DNA of 64,000 nt, from contig JAMXBD010000575.1 in NCBI GenBank assembly GCA_024138025.1, forward strand, positions 620,001 to 684,000. Direction: 5' to 3'. The notes below the pieces were generated by a model that was given only the letters and a program-made list of their open reading frames with translations, was not told the DNA's origin and did not search any database. This DNA comes from Combretum micranthum. Taxonomy: Eukaryota > Streptophyta > Magnoliopsida > Myrtales > Combretaceae. Positions within the stretch are counted from its first letter, which is position 1, and every line of letters begins with the position of its first letter. Below, one piece after another: positions 1 to 12,640 of the stretch. A program made the position numbers and the translations under genes.

Positions 1-1156
1 TTGTACTAAGAATAAGGGGGAATTTGACTACTTAGAGGAGTAAAAAGCAAACCAAACTTTCTAACTTGGTTTGAAGACTAAACTTAGAGCTATTACATAA
101 GACTAAATTATTAAGTTATTTGGCAATAAAAGTGAATGGCATATCCATCGTATCAATCTTAATAATTGCATATCTACTATCTTTAACATTAGATCTAGAT
201 TGTAATATACTATTTTCATCATTATTGATGATCCGATCAATTCAAAAATTGTGGAGATCAAGCAAATATTATATTATTGATAGCATTTAAAAAAACGACT
301 TTTTGTGTTTGTTATTTTTGTTTTGTACTTTATTTCACCCTTTATGCAAGATTTTGTTGTTGCTTTTATAAAATTTAGTCCACTCGGCAATTTGTTAGGT
401 TTTATTCTTTTGGAAGAATAATTCTATCCTTTATGTATATGTCGAGCATTTTGACAATATATAAGAGATGTGCTCACACCAATTTCCAATCTAATCCTGA
501 TCGTATTCAAGAAGACAATCTTTTCACTATGGCACTCATGGACCAAGGTTTGAGTATTTGTTACACAAGTTCGTCAAAATTAAATATGTTACAAATTTAG
601 GTAAATCTTTTAGGTCAAATTGCATAATTTGATTCTACACATTGATTGCTCCATTTTTTTTTTTTTTTTTTTTTTGGGATCATAGGAGATCTCCTTTGTC
701 CATAACTTTGTGCTTTGCAAGTATCAAATCTCATGATAAACAATGGAAACGTTTAAAACTTTTACATTATTATTTTGCTTCATTTTGACATATAAAAGGG
801 AAAATTCACCCCACATTTCCCTCTATTTCCCCGTTTCAATTTTTATTAGCAAACACATATTCCATCTTATTTTTCCTCGTTTCCCATTCCTTCACCCTTT
901 ACCAAACATAGCATAAACTTTACACACATATCCAATGACAAAAACACTACGTCTACTATATACCAAAATTAATCCAACAGAACAATTACATGTAAAAGAA
1001 TGAAAAGTTTCTTTTTTTGGCGTTTTTTCCTCAACATGTTACCATAAAATATATACTAGTACAGTTAAGGTAAGATCATATTTCACCCAGCATTAGATTT
1101 CCAACGCCAAGAAATTTCTTGCTATCCCCTTTATGCCATTTTTGCTAATAAAATCA
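1..1156. other. AT-rich intergenic DNA, no gene seen
   Basis: No open frame with recognisable protein character on either strand. There is a pure T-tract near 653-676. The right part is probably the 3' UTR and downstream region of the minus-strand gene that ends at 1157, but I could not fix a poly(A) site. Confidence 0.6.
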
Positions 1157-2865
1157 TTAAGATTGATCACTAGTGAAAGATATTATGGCATTCAAATCAG
1201 CAAGGCATTCAGTTGGAAGTTGGAGGAAAATGTTCATGAAGGCATCATCAATGGGACTAACCCTAGCCACACCAACCAATCTACACTTGCCTTCCTTATT
1301 CAACCTCTCTCCCTTGCCACTTCTCATGTTTCCACTTGACTCCTCCGATGTCAACGCTGTTTCCACCATTAGTGGAGGAGCACTATAAATTGTACCAACC
1401 GAAAAGCAGAACTTGGCCTTGAATTGGAGATCAACCTGCCAAAATAATTGATAAATTTGGTGATTAGCTCTTCTTGACTAGTAAGTTCCTTTTAGGAGTT
1501 CAGTTTTATGTTAGAAAGAAAAATAATCAGGGCAATATCAGAATGGCTGTTTGATCTTTGCTTTTATATACATATATATAAAATCGAAGTAGCATACTTA
1601 ATCGAACTTTTTTTGTCAAATTTCTTGCTTTACGTCCTATTGTTTATACTTGTACTTTTCAATTGATGAGAGCCTACTATAATATCTTGATAAAAACGAT
1701 TAAAAGTAGTGAATCTGATGGGAATTCAATTAAGTATGGTAGTTAGCGATTTCAAACTTATATGTAAATTTGACAAGTAAAATTCAATTGAGTATGACAT
1801 GTAGTAACCTTAATTGTCAAATATAAATTTGAATAACTATTGACAGTTTGGGTTTCAATTGCTAAGGTTGATACTCTAAATTTCAATATATAATGATTCA
1901 TGAAATAGAATACCACATAAAAAACTGAATTTGGAACTTCTCAATTTTCCTTCTTTTAATTTTAATCAATTTGTAAATCAATATTCGAAATAATTTAAAC
2001 TCTTACTGTTTTCGTTGACTTTGTTGAATAAATAAGATTATAATAGAATTGTTATCACTAAATAATAAAATAAAGCTATAATAAAATTTTTATTTATTAA
2101 TTTTTTATTTAAAATAAAATAATTAGAAAATAAAAACCACACCATTTAAATAATGAATAATTATTTAAAATTTTAAAAAAAAATTTGTTATGTAACTGTA
2201 ATTTCAATCAATTAAATTTCTCACGGTGGATAAGGAGTAATAGAATTGCTATTACAGAAAAAGCACTAAAATACCCTACAACGTTGCGTGATTTTCTTCC
2301 TTATAATTTAAGTACACATACGGGACCATTTTAAGGAGCAAAGTGAAGGAAAAGGATCAATCTCATGTGATGTCATGAGTAGTGTTAGATTGAAGTTGCC
2401 TATAGTATGTAAACCTACCTTGCCAGATTCACGACCTATTGTCCCTTCAAAAAGTTGTGGAAGAATATCAATCTTAAGCAATGGTGGCAATGGCAATCCC
2501 AAGAATTTAGTAGTTGCACTTGACAATGGAGGAACATACAGTGTACTCAAGTCGAACGAAACCGAAACATCGTCATTTAATCCATTCCTAGTACCTTTTC
2601 CTAATCCTTTTCCACCCTCAGCATTGTACTCAAAATCAGGATACCTAGATATGCCAAGCTTGCTACCCTCTAGACTTTTGAAGCTCACCTTGTAACTGGG
2701 AACAACTTTTGGTACTTGGGTTTGTGTATTTGTGGATATTGAAGTGGATTCCTGATCATTGTAGGAAGAGGTGATAAGGTTGATGCATGTTGGTCTAAAC
2801 TGGGGTTTTTGGGGTGGAATGTTAAAGAAAAAAGGTGGGTTTAGGGTGTTCAGCTTGGTGGCCAT
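1157..2865 (-). CDS. conserved plastid-type protein of unknown function, two exons
   Basis: Exon 1 is 2865-2419 and exon 2 is 1435-1157, joined in phase 0 (donor AAG/GTAGGT; acceptor ending GGCAG before GTTGAT). The product is 241 aa. I chose the ATG at 2865 (MATKLNTL) because it has an ATGGC context and opens a Ser/Thr/Asn-rich, acid-poor leader like a chloroplast transit peptide. An in-frame ATG at 2955 would add 30 residues but has a weak context. The mature part begins near SLEGSKLGISRYPDFEYN and contains a Leu/Pro-rich segment (FLGLPLPPLLKIDILPQLFEG). Exon 2 continues the same conserved block (VDLQFKAKFCFSVG, then TSEES and a basic GKGERLNKEGKC). I remember plant plastid proteins with this sequence but know no function or symbol. 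No membrane segment or enzyme motif is evident. The reading frame across the junction is convincing; the function is unknown. Confidence 0.8.
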
Positions 2866-2955
2866 TGGGGAGCAGGGAGTGGAACCAGGTGTGGGTTTGG
2901 TTTGGTGATTAAAGTCGTGGTGGAATAGGAGGCCATGTGGAGCAACCAAAAGCAT

Positions 2956-5812
2956 ATACCTGATTTTTTTTTAGAAGAATCTATTACATCCTGTTATGTG
3001 TGAAAATATGAGGTGGCTGTGCCGTGAGAGCCAGAGGGACCTGTGTTTTGGGGTCACCTTATCTTTCGGATTTGCCCTCACATGTGGCAGTACGGCAAAT
3101 GAAAGGAGATTTATATTATTGTTTTTTCCTCTTTTCATAACATCCAATTACTGACTTGAATCTAAGACACTTGGACAGACTAGGATGGATATTTACCATC
3201 CTAAAATAATGTAATCTCTATTAGGCCAAGATTTAATAGTAATTCTAGGTTTCATTCTGATATTTATGATTGAATACATTCTTAAAAGTTCAACATATTT
3301 ATTTTTTATATTTATTACTACTAATATTTTTAACAAAATACATGTCCATTTCATTTCATGATATATCCATATAAATTAATAGATTTATCGTTCTACTACT
3401 CAATACATTCCATTTGATTTCAAACCATTTATGCATATCAAACATGACATAAATTGGTGTTTCCACTATATATATTTAAACAATCAAGCAAAGCAAATAA
3501 ATACATGTGTTTATAATTTAAAAAAAGTTAAGAATGTTATATGAATTATTGTATTTTTATAAATTCATAACTTGTGTTTCCACTTGACAAGTGTTTTTCC
3601 ATTATATATAATTATTATGTAAGAATAATTTCTCGATTATTATTGGTTTATAATAATTAAAATAACAAAATAAAATTGTATTATTAAGTAATTAGTTAGT
3701 ATTAATAAGAAAATTATTAAAAGTACATAATTATAAAACATAAAAAAAAAAAAAAAGTTACAAGGCTAAAAGTAAGTTCACCAAACACTTTCAATGTGAA
3801 AATTCACATTGGAATGAAACCAAACAGACATAATACAAATATCAGGAACAAACCACCTAATCCTACTATACCATAGGCATCAAGCGATTTCTACTAATAT
3901 AATTATAGAATAAATTAACTGTTTATAACGGTTCCCTATATTGATTGTATTGACACAAGCTTAACACAAAATCAAAATACACCTAATAATAAATTAATAG
4001 TAATTACTAATAACTAAACCCTAAATGATGTGTTTATGACTTCCACACTTATTTTCTGTACGCCCTTCCTCTAGTAGAAGTAAAGTACATCACAACAAAT
4101 CAAGTCCCTCAATGAACCATACACCACAGATCCATGCCAATCGCCATTTGCCCAAAGTCGCCTCAAAAAATAAGAAGCTCAAATAAGGTTATTGAATATA
4201 AGTCATTAGTTCAAGCAGATTGACATGGTCAACAAGCTATGCTTGTGCCTTATCCCATTTTGTTTGTTCCTTGACAAGGATTGTCCATTTCCATATCAAG
4301 GAAGCACTTAGCCAATAGAAAAGAGTAAACATCATATTTGGTACTGGAACTTTATCAATTTATACAATTAACAATCTAAAGTTCTTTTTTTTAGTTTAAC
4401 TAGCTACAAACTTTTCAAATTTATTTATAATACATAAGTGAGATAGTTAATTTTCAAAATGGGTAAAGTTCAAATTGCTAATTACGAAATTTGGCAAAGT
4501 TTAGATATTTTATTGTAAAGGTGGACCAAATTTAGCTATCCAATTAAAAAATTTTAAATATCAGCTAGTAAAAGATAAGTGTCAAATATGAGAACTATCC
4601 AATACAATAATCTAGTTCAAAAAGAGAAAAAAAAAAAAAAATCAACGTGCAATACCATACAAGGACCACAAGACCCTACAACATTTGTGCCGCATTATCA
4701 TGCATGCCTTTTCCAAAAGATAAATGCTTTAATTTTTGAGTCTGAAGACATTTGTTTTGACCAATGACAATTTTTTCAAACCCATTTTTAGATGGTATAA
4801 CGTTTATTTTTATCACGCATCTATTTCACAAACCTAACATGATACTAAATATTTTATCCAACCCAATCCCTCAAAATTATGTGAAGCAGACGCTATCAAA
4901 ACTCATATGAAGAATAAGAAAATTAGCACAAGAGCATTATCCACTATGCCCCAATAATGCCAAGGAAACGGATAGCAAAGTCCAAGCATCTTCATTCAAC
5001 ATCCCAAAACACCTTTGCAGAGGTTTGAAGTCTAGTAATTAGGCTTAGAAACAGTCATGCCCCCTTAGCCACCACCTCAAAGATTCCCCAAATAGCTGGT
5101 ATAAACATCATGGATGTTACTTGCATGGCAGACATCAGACTTCATTATAATGTCTGTCTGTCTGTCTGTCTCTCATTTTCCTCAATCAAAGAGCTGAGAA
5201 ATGGATTATGTTCCTTCTTTTTAACTTTTCAGGTAGCGCTCAAGGCACCCACGTGCACCAATAATGATACCCACCAAGAGGCCTAAGCCCCTCCAAAACC
5301 CAAGTGAGAAATGGCCCTACCTGCATTGTATACTCTTCACTGAGGAATGAAACAGATGATCAAAACAGCATTATTAGCTTTCTTAAGGTCAATGCCAGCT
5401 GTATCCCATTGTGAAATTACGTTGTTGGACAGGTGGTAAAATCATTAACTATTCACTAGTCAATGCCTTTGTCCAGAAAATCAGGAGAAGCATAGCGGAA
5501 GATAATGCATTAAGGAATTTGAGATAAGGGAAAGAAACCTGATAATGGAACAAAATTCGATGAGACATGAAAAACATCATATAACTAAAACTCGAGTTAC
5601 TTTTTACAAATGGCAACCACCACAACACACAATTACTGGCTATCTATTGGCTAAACAATTACAATCAACTCCTAAATTTGATCAAAACATCACTCAGGAT
5701 CACACCCTTATGATGATGCTTCCTAGAACTTAGCAGCACACGCCTATGATTTAGCAGAAGGCACGAGCTAGAACTAACATAATACTTTGACAGCAAAAAT
5801 TAGTGGATACAG
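2956..5812. other. intergenic region upstream of the plastid-protein gene and downstream of the kinase gene
   Basis: AT-rich, with no supported gene. It holds the promoter side of the minus-strand gene starting at 2865 and the 3' side of the minus-strand kinase ending at 5813. A (TCTG)n microsatellite lies at about 5150-5171. Part of 5500-5812 is probably kinase 3' UTR. I saw no RNA gene. Confidence 0.5.
5150..5171. repeat. (TGTC)n microsatellite
   Basis: Uninterrupted tetranucleotide run of TGTC/TCTG units, read directly. Confidence 0.9.
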
Positions 5813-8603
5813 TCAGCAAACCAGGGAAGATCTGAGAGAAGCAGGGATGAGTGTGCACGATGACCAGCGGATGACAGATTCAGTGACCATAAAATCAAGC
5901 TTCTCACACTCGCCAAGACCAATAGTTCTATTTCTCTTGTTATGGATACCCAACATCCTACCCCCACTGATTCCATCAGATCTCTTCACTACAGAGATTT
6001 TGTACTCCACTATTCTTGCTTCTTCTTCTATGTGATGAGTGGAATTGGATAGATCTTTTTCCAAGCTAAACTCTGAATAAATTAAGAAAAACTGGAATGA
6101 GATAACAGCATAACTGAAAGGACTTTTGGAAGTAAAATCAGACATCCAAATACCTCCACTCAGGGCACCAGCTAAAGATACTTCGGAGGAGAAACCCAAC
6201 ATTGTTCCCTCATGTTCATTGATGGAGCTAGGGCTGAAGAAGGCAAAGCTTGGCATTGAGCTAACTGGAGAAGAGAACTCCAAACCGTTACCACTGCCAC
6301 ATTGAAAAGTAAAACCAGCAGTACCAAATCGAGGACTTGATGGCTCAATAAGAAAAGGAGAAAATGATGATCTGCATGAAAACGTGGGTGATTGAGCACA
6401 TGTGATGTTTGTTCCAGTGCCAAAGCTTATATCTTGATCTCTGCTTGGAAAAGGGGTAGAAAATGAATCTCCACCACATTCATACTCTCTACAACATGGA
6501 CTTTCTCGAACATTAAGCTCTTTAAGATTTGGTAGATTGTCATCCATCCACAAATGGTCTACAGCAACAAGCAGAGAAAAAATAACTCTTAAATTTAGAT
6601 AGAATTGACTTCTTTTTTTCCCCCCTCTTTTAATATAAGTCAAATAGAAAAGGCTTTTCCATCAAATGAACAGCATACTTCAGCATCAGACTAAATAAGA
6701 AGAAGAACTAACTGCAGTGACAAAATTCTCTAATCAACAGAGAAACAGCTAAGCTCAATCATATCCATCACTTTATAAAACAACACTGGATGATGGTTTA
6801 ATGATCTGCCAAGACACGATTTCTTCTATGATTTTATTTGTTTCTTTTTCTTCTTTTGGATCCTAACTGCAGTGACAAACAGCTAAGCTCAATTATACCC
6901 ATCACTTTATAAAACACCGGTTGTTGGGCTCATGATCTGCTATGACACAATTTCTTCTACAATTTTTTTTTTTTTTTTGTGCCTATATAAATCAACTGTA
7001 TCGATAAGCTGGCAGTGCCAGGCTGGCACTTCCCACGATGGCCTTCCCCTTCTGTCACGCCATCCAACTAACCCAAGTCTATATGCTCCCCTTATACAGC
7101 TTATTCCTTCTAATATATACTTACCTTATAGGATGAGCATACAGGTTTGTAATTCATGAATGCTATCCTTTTGAGCAATTTCATAACACGGTTCATAGCA
7201 TCACAGCATCAGTTTAGTTTCTTGAGGGTTTGAATGCCAATAAAGCAAAGATTTTTGTAGAATTCAGCTAGGTTTTCACCTAACTAAGATATCAAGGACT
7301 GTTTAAATTATCGGATTTTTATCCATATCGGATATGTACCAATAATTTATTGTATTCAATCAGTATCAGTTTGGTTTAGTCAATTTATGAGTAAAATTGT
7401 CAATTTTTTATCGATATCATATTTATATCGGTTCAGTTTGAATATGATACTAGAATAATACCTAGCCAATGTACCCAGACAGGCCCTAAACCATTTTTCA
7501 ATTAAGTGCAGAAAATTTCTTATATGGGACATGTGAATAAATTGTTATTAAGCCTTAATTTGCAAAGCAACCTTGTAAAAAAAGTAACTCAACCTACCTA
7601 GAACCTCCTTAGCCGTAAGCCTTTGAGAAGGATCAGTACAAAGCATGCCCTTGATCAAAGATTTTGCGGATGTGGATATGCTGTCCCAAGGATCGGATGG
7701 AAATCGTAGATCAGCTGCCCTGACAGCATCAAATATGCGTGACTTGGTCTTACCCCAAAATGGGGGCATTCCGCTTAATAAAATATAAAGAACAACTCCA
7801 GCACTCCAAACGTCAGCAGCTTGGTTATAACCACCTGCCAACACCTCTGGAGCAATGTAAAAAGGACTACCAACAGTTCCATGAAGACTCTTTCCTGTCA
7901 AGCCCAACCAATTGAATCCGTATTTAATAAGTACATTAAAGAAAAAAAACACAATATCTCACCACCAAGACAACAAAAACAAGACTTTACCTGGTTGGAT
8001 ATAAGTGGCAAGTCCAAAATCAGCCAATTTAATTGGTGAAGAGGATGCTTTAGTAGCCAAAAGAATATTCTCAGGCTTCAAATCTCTGTGAACCACCCCA
8101 TTTTCATGGCAGTAAAGAACTACTCGCATCAGATGCCTGAAAAGCACTCTTGCCTCAGCCTCAGAAAATCGTCCATGCTTCTCAATTTGGTGAAAAAGCT
8201 CCCCTCCAGCACAAAGTTCCATCACCAGGTGAACATAGTCATCCTCCTCATAAACCTCTTTCAGATCCACAACATTCGGGTGGCCGGACAGCCGTGTCAT
8301 TATTTCAATCTCGAGCTTGACACTCCGCACATCCTCAGCGGTCATGAGTCTATCTTTAGCAATCGACTTACAAGCTAAGACCTCTCCAGTTAACTTGTCA
8401 GAACATGCTCTAATAACACCGAATTGACCCCAACCCAACTCCTCACCAAGCACATACCGGTCTTTCAAATTGGAAGTCTCCTTCGCACCCAAGATGGTCT
8501 CGTTCAAGCTTGAAACTTTGTAATAATTGCATGTCCTCTCCGATGATGTTGATGATGATCGCTCCTCCTCACTGCTGCTGTTGCTCTTGGCAACAACAGC
8601 CAT
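5813..8603 (-). CDS. PEPKR1: Ser/Thr protein kinase, PEPC-kinase-related (PEPKR1 type)
   Basis: Four exons: 8603-7991, 7894-7598, 6558-6154 and 6072-5813. All introns are GT-AG, and every coding junction is in phase 1 (exons end in a single G completed by the next exon). The product is 524 aa. Catalytic motifs are complete: glycine loop GWGQFG at 57-62, the ATP-binding Lys at 79 (LACKS), HRD at 172-174 in VVHRDLKPENIL, DFG at 195-197 and APE at 219-221. The domain ends near residue 307. A Ser/Phe/Gly-rich tail of about 210 residues follows, ending NRTIGLGE...SLVC. There are no EF-hands, which separates it from CDPKs. Family, length and tail match my memory of Arabidopsis PEPKR1 (At1g12580, about 520 aa), a CDPK-SnRK superfamily member. 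Substrates are not established to my knowledge. An in-frame ATG at 8648 would add 15 residues; the 8603 start (MAVVAK) fits the family length better. Confidence 0.93.
6706..6970. repeat. imperfect tandem duplication inside kinase intron 2
   Basis: Two related stretches lie side by side in the third-exon-to-second-exon intron. They are about 6706-6842 and 6862-6970. Shared words include AACTGCAGTGACAAA, ACAGCTAAGCTCAAT, CATCACTTTATAAAACA, ATGATCTGC and ATTTCTTCTA. The right copy lacks a short internal piece present in the left. Confidence 0.8.
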
Positions 8604-8776
8604 TCCAATCCACCACAGCCCCCCACCTCGATCACTACCAAAATTCACAATTCCTTGCTCAAAATTAAATTTTCACACCTCGTAAGTTTCAACTCGGAAT
8701 CCAAATTACAAACTCAAAAACATTGAAGAATCTCCTCGAAGAACACACATCTTGGAACTCCTCAATCAAATCCCCA

Positions 8777-9260
8777 TCTGAAATACGAACCGATAATCGA
8801 ATAAATTCTCTAAATCAAGTGCTTTAACAAATAACAAGCCAATTGAGCTAGGTCTTGACTAAATTCAAGTTCCTATAAATGATCGAGCTGCATTCCGACT
8901 ACACAAACCCTAATGTAATATTAATCAAGCAAACCGAGTCAATACTTAGAAAGAATTTGACATGAGCTAGGGTTTCTCGAAATTTAAAAGCCCTAATTTA
9001 GTAACACGGTAACAGTAAGTTCGAAACATAATTACCTGATATTCAGGGGCCAATAAGATCATCAAGACCCGGATCCGAGTCTACAGAGTGAAGAGGCGGG
9101 GACGAGCGAGAGAGAGAGAGAGAGAGAGAGGAGCTGGGTTATCTCCTTCTTCTGCTCTCTCTCTTTTGTGCGTTGTAGTTGTGTTGTGTTTGTTGTGATG
9201 GGATTTTGAGGATGTCTCCGAGTTGTGAGTTTTGGTGTTTGGACTTTATTGCTTTTTTTT
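8777..9260 (-). promoter_or_regulatory. probable spliced 5' UTR and promoter side of the kinase gene
   Basis: On the minus strand a good donor (ATCAG/GTAATT, exon end at 9036) can be paired with a TTTCAG acceptor (exon resuming at 8777). That gives a 5' UTR intron of about 258 bp. The upstream exon carries an uninterrupted GA/CT repeat at 9108-9131 followed by a CT-rich leader, common in plant 5' UTRs. The resumed leader opens with a 3-codon upstream ORF (ATGGGGATTTGA). This is inference from splice signals; there is no transcript evidence. Confidence 0.45.
9108..9131. repeat. (GA)n microsatellite in kinase leader
   Basis: Pure GA dinucleotide run. It reads as CT on the transcript strand of the kinase. 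Confidence 0.9.
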
Positions 9261-10104
9261 TTTTTTTAAATTAGGGGCCGAAGTTTCTATTTTAATTGAC
9301 AACGAAAGAAAACCAGGAAAAACAGGATTACTTCGTACTAATATTAATTTGTAAATCAATATATCCTAATATATTATGTGTTCCGATAATGACGTTTAAA
9401 TAATTCTAATTTTATCTTAGAAAATAATAATAGATAAATTTTAAAAATTAATTATTATATATTCAAAAAATTTTATTGACATTTATATATAACCCATCCA
9501 ATCACATAAGGTATAACTATAACGTATCATGAAGAATTAAACTTTTCTTGACAAGGACAAGAAAGCTTTCTATGATTCTAAACGTGAAATGTCCTTTTTA
9601 ACTCCAGTTCAAATAATTGTCCGGATTCTCTGTTTCGCTCCTCTTTTATCCTTAACTCCTCTTTTGTACATGCTCATTGTGACGGTCCGGGTTTTCGCTA
9701 GTGGAGGTGGAGGTGGAGGTGGAGGTGGAGGTGGATTGGTTATATTTTATTTTTTTTTATTAAAGTTATTAATAGTTTTTTAATTTTAAAAATATGTAAT
9801 TAGATATCTAAATTTAATACTTAAAAAAAACCTTTTATGTACGTCAATAATATCTCTGTAAGTATTAATTGATCAATTTCAAAGTTTTTCTAGGTACTAA
9901 ATTAATCGATATCAAAATTAAGGTATTAAATTGATCATTTTAAAAATTAGATATCAAATTACATATTTTGTCAAATTTTAATATATTTGTAACATTATCC
10001 CTTGTTTTCCTCGTCTACAGTATTTATAATACATCTATAAAACATTATCATCCTCGACAGTTGTTGCTAGGTGAATAATATTGTAATAAAATGATTATTA
10101 TTAA
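9261..10104. other. intergenic, decayed repeat DNA with a (GGAGGT)n tract
   Basis: AT-rich. It holds a (GGAGGT)n microsatellite at about 9701-9735. From about 9745 to 10010 there is sequence related to the TIR MITE at 17623-17934 (phrases such as 'taaattgatca' and 'tactaaatt' recur in both orientations), but clear ends are not visible. No gene. Confidence 0.5.
9701..9735. repeat. (GGAGGT)n hexanucleotide repeat
   Basis: About six GGAGGT units, seen directly. A short open frame reading poly-glycine across it is not credible as a gene. Confidence 0.85.
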
Positions 10105-10621
10105 TGTAATGCCTCGGAACTCCGTCCACTAAAATATTATCCGCTTTGATTGTACTTCCGCACTTTTTTGTCCTTTTTGTGCCAAAACTTTACTCTGCCC
10201 AAGTACACTTAACTTTGAAGTTTCGATTAACTCAAAGTTGTTACACCAAAAGATGCTCTGATTAGAGTTTACGATCTATATCTGAAGGGTATCACATGCT
10301 CTCCCACTTATAGAACTGACATCTTCATCAATTTCGTTATACAAGTCTAGAACCACACCAGCAGTAAGGACACCTTCCTTCACTTCTGGTGGTGAACAGC
10401 TCTAATACCACCTGTAGTACCTTAGAACTCTACCCAGGTATTGTCTGCTTTGGCCATACACTACTCGATTTTGTTCTTTTGTGTTAAAACTTCCCAAGGA
10501 GTCACCAATCATGAGATTACTCCCAAAACACATTTAACTTTGAAGTTTCGATGAACTCAAAGCCATTACAAAAGGTGCCTCTGTGATTAAAGTTCTACGA
10601 TCTATATTTAGGGGTATCACA
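10105..10621 (-). mobile_element. complete TRIM (miniature LTR retrotransposon)
   Basis: Two direct terminal repeats, each starting TGTGATACCC and ending in TACA/TTACA on the minus strand: 5' LTR 10621-10413 and 3' LTR 10296-10105. They flank a 116-bp interior. Just inside the 5' LTR lies TGGTATTAGAGC (10410-10399), nearly the TGGTATCAGAGC primer-binding site complementary to initiator tRNA-Met used by many plant elements. A purine-rich stretch (AGTGGGAGAGCA) abuts the 3' LTR. Both flanks carry ATTAA (10100-10104 and 10622-10626), a perfect 5-bp target-site duplication. The LTR phrase GCCAAAGCAGACAATA resembles one I remember from TRIMs of other eudicots. The element has no coding capacity and would need another element's enzymes. 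Confidence 0.93.
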
Positions 10622-10907
10622 ATTAAAGTCAATAAAGTTACAATAGTATTATATAGCTGCTTAATATTTTTTAAAAATACGAATTCTTATAAAATTAATA
10701 TTATGGTTAATAAATATTATAATATATCGATTATGGTTATATAAATGCTATAATTGCTCTTTGAAAGGGTTGCAATAAAATTGGCAGATATTAAAAACTT
10801 TAATTAAGGTATTGATGTTGATTGATTTTTCAAAGTAGTTTTTGTTTCTAAACCATTTTACTTTTTGTTGAATCCTTTGAAAATTTCTCTTGATAATATG
10901 ATAGTTA

Positions 10908-11734
10908 TAGCTGCAAATGAGTCAAGTTACTTATGAATACTCTAGCTTATTAGTAAACAAGCCCAACTCGAGTTTCAATTTAAACTTACGAGTCAGCTCA
11001 TGAATTGGCTTATAACTAGTAAATGAGCCAAGCTCGAGTTTCAATTTAAACTCGCGAGTTAACTCGTGAATAGGCTTTAGACAGTTCGCGATTAGGTTTA
11101 TTAATAAACTCATGAACGAACTCTTAAGAGATTTGTAAGTTATACATGGGTCTGTTTGGATGGTTTGTTTTTTATCTGTATCTGTATCTGTATCTGTATT
11201 TGTATCTGTATCGAAACGATATGTGTAAATATATCCAATTTGTATCTATATTTTATCTATATTTGATCTTTTTGTGAGAACTGCTAACTTTTTTTTATCT
11301 CTATCTATTTCTTAATAAGCGATTTGTTAGAAAAAAAAAAGTTTGAAAAAAATGTCTGTATCTGCCCAAAAAAGCTAAACAAACAGACTCATATATATAT
11401 ATAATATATATATAAGTAAAACATTAAAAACTATTATCTATCTAATATAATGTATATAGTTTCACGATTCTTATATGTTGTCTTTAGGTTAAAAAATGAT
11501 AAACGGGTTATTTAAACGAGTTGAATATAGCTTAAGTTAAAGGGTCAATAAAAAAGTTCACTAGAGCTTGATTTGTAAATGAATTGAACTCAAACTCAAA
11601 ATAAAATTCGTTTTGGTGAATAAGTGAGTTTTAGCGCAATTTCAAGCTCATAAAATGCTTAGCTCAACCTCGAGCTTGATAATTTTTAAACAAGTTAAGT
11701 CCTGTCTTTAAATGCTCCGCTCATTTGCAACCCA
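10908..11734. mobile_element. hAT-like non-autonomous element with GAGCTCGAG-type subterminal repeats
   Basis: Ends form inverted repeats: left TAGCTGCAAATGAG, and right (reverse complement) TGGGTTGCAAATGAG. Inside, both arms carry many ACTCGAG/GAGCTCG-type words and phrases such as CGAGTTTCAATTTAAACT. This is the composition I associate with short hAT relatives in eudicots. A clean 8-bp target duplication was not found. Another MITE lies inside (11148-11390). Confidence 0.5.
11148..11390 (+). mobile_element. MITE, GGGTCTGTTTGGAT family, nested copy
   Basis: Terminal inverted repeats: left GGGTCTGTTTGGATGG, and right (reverse complement) GAGTCTGTTTGTTTAGC. The interior has a (TATCTG)n stretch and the phrase ATATGTGTAAATATATCC. 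It is clearly related to copies at 48589-48815 (opposite orientation) and 60333-60499. Superfamily is uncertain; a PIF/Harbinger (Tourist-like) origin is possible. It sits inside the hAT-like element. Confidence 0.75.
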
Positions 11735-12640
11735 ATAATAAATGTTCTATTTCACTTCTCCTAGGTTCTAGTGCTCTTTTGCGATTTTTTATTGAAACAA
11801 GAGGGTTAATATCCACTCATCAAATGGTCAAACGAAATGTTAACCTTATCTTATTACCTCTCCCTTTAAATGAATGTAGATAACTACTTGCACCATTTTT
11901 CTACTAAAACATCCATTTTATTTTTTCTTACTACATTCCACTATAATGTTTGAGAATGGAAGCATAGATTATGGTTAATCCTATTGGAGAACTGGTTATT
12001 TGCACCATTATTTTGCAATTAGATTTTAAGAATTTATGCACTTCTATAGTACTTTTCAATTAATGAGAGAAGAATAATACCCGATATTCTAATTGATGCG
12101 AACTAAGAAAAAGATCTTAAAGATAAATATGTTATCTAGATTTTTATATTATTTCATATTATTTAGGGTTAAGGTTGTTTAATTATTATATTTTATATTA
12201 TTGGAATTGATTTTGTTATTTTAGTTTTTAATTGAATAGTTTTCTAGAAGATTAGTTTTTGTTATATCCTATAATACACAAAAGTTGTAACATTAACTCG
12301 AAAAAAAAAAAAAATTACTTTCTCCCGAAATGATGTGGTCTAATGCTATAACAACATATTTTAATCTAGTGGTACGAGAGGTTAGATATGTCTTTCTAGG
12401 TTTTCTTGTTTTCTTTTATTAAAGAAAAATATAAATATATTTTAATTATTTTCCTTTTTTTTTCATACGTTTTATCAATCTATATACTTTTTCTTTGCCT
12501 TTTTATTTCTACTTCTACTATCCTGTTTTTGTAATGTATTGTTCAATGCAAAACAATTCACTTTAATCGTTATGAATCATGAGTTATTGAACTATAGTCT
12601 ACAACCATGTTATGCTTATATTCATATATATAAAAGAAAG
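11735..12640. other. intergenic AT-rich DNA, nothing recognised
   Basis: No coding signal, RNA gene or clear element ends. The A-tract near 12301-12314 shows no convincing flanking duplication. Confidence 0.5.

Noticed and set aside
9589..9783. Short plus-strand open frame with a poly-glycine stretch
   Set aside because: The glycine run is only the (GGAGGT)n microsatellite; no conserved flank, no neighbours, surroundings are repeat DNA.
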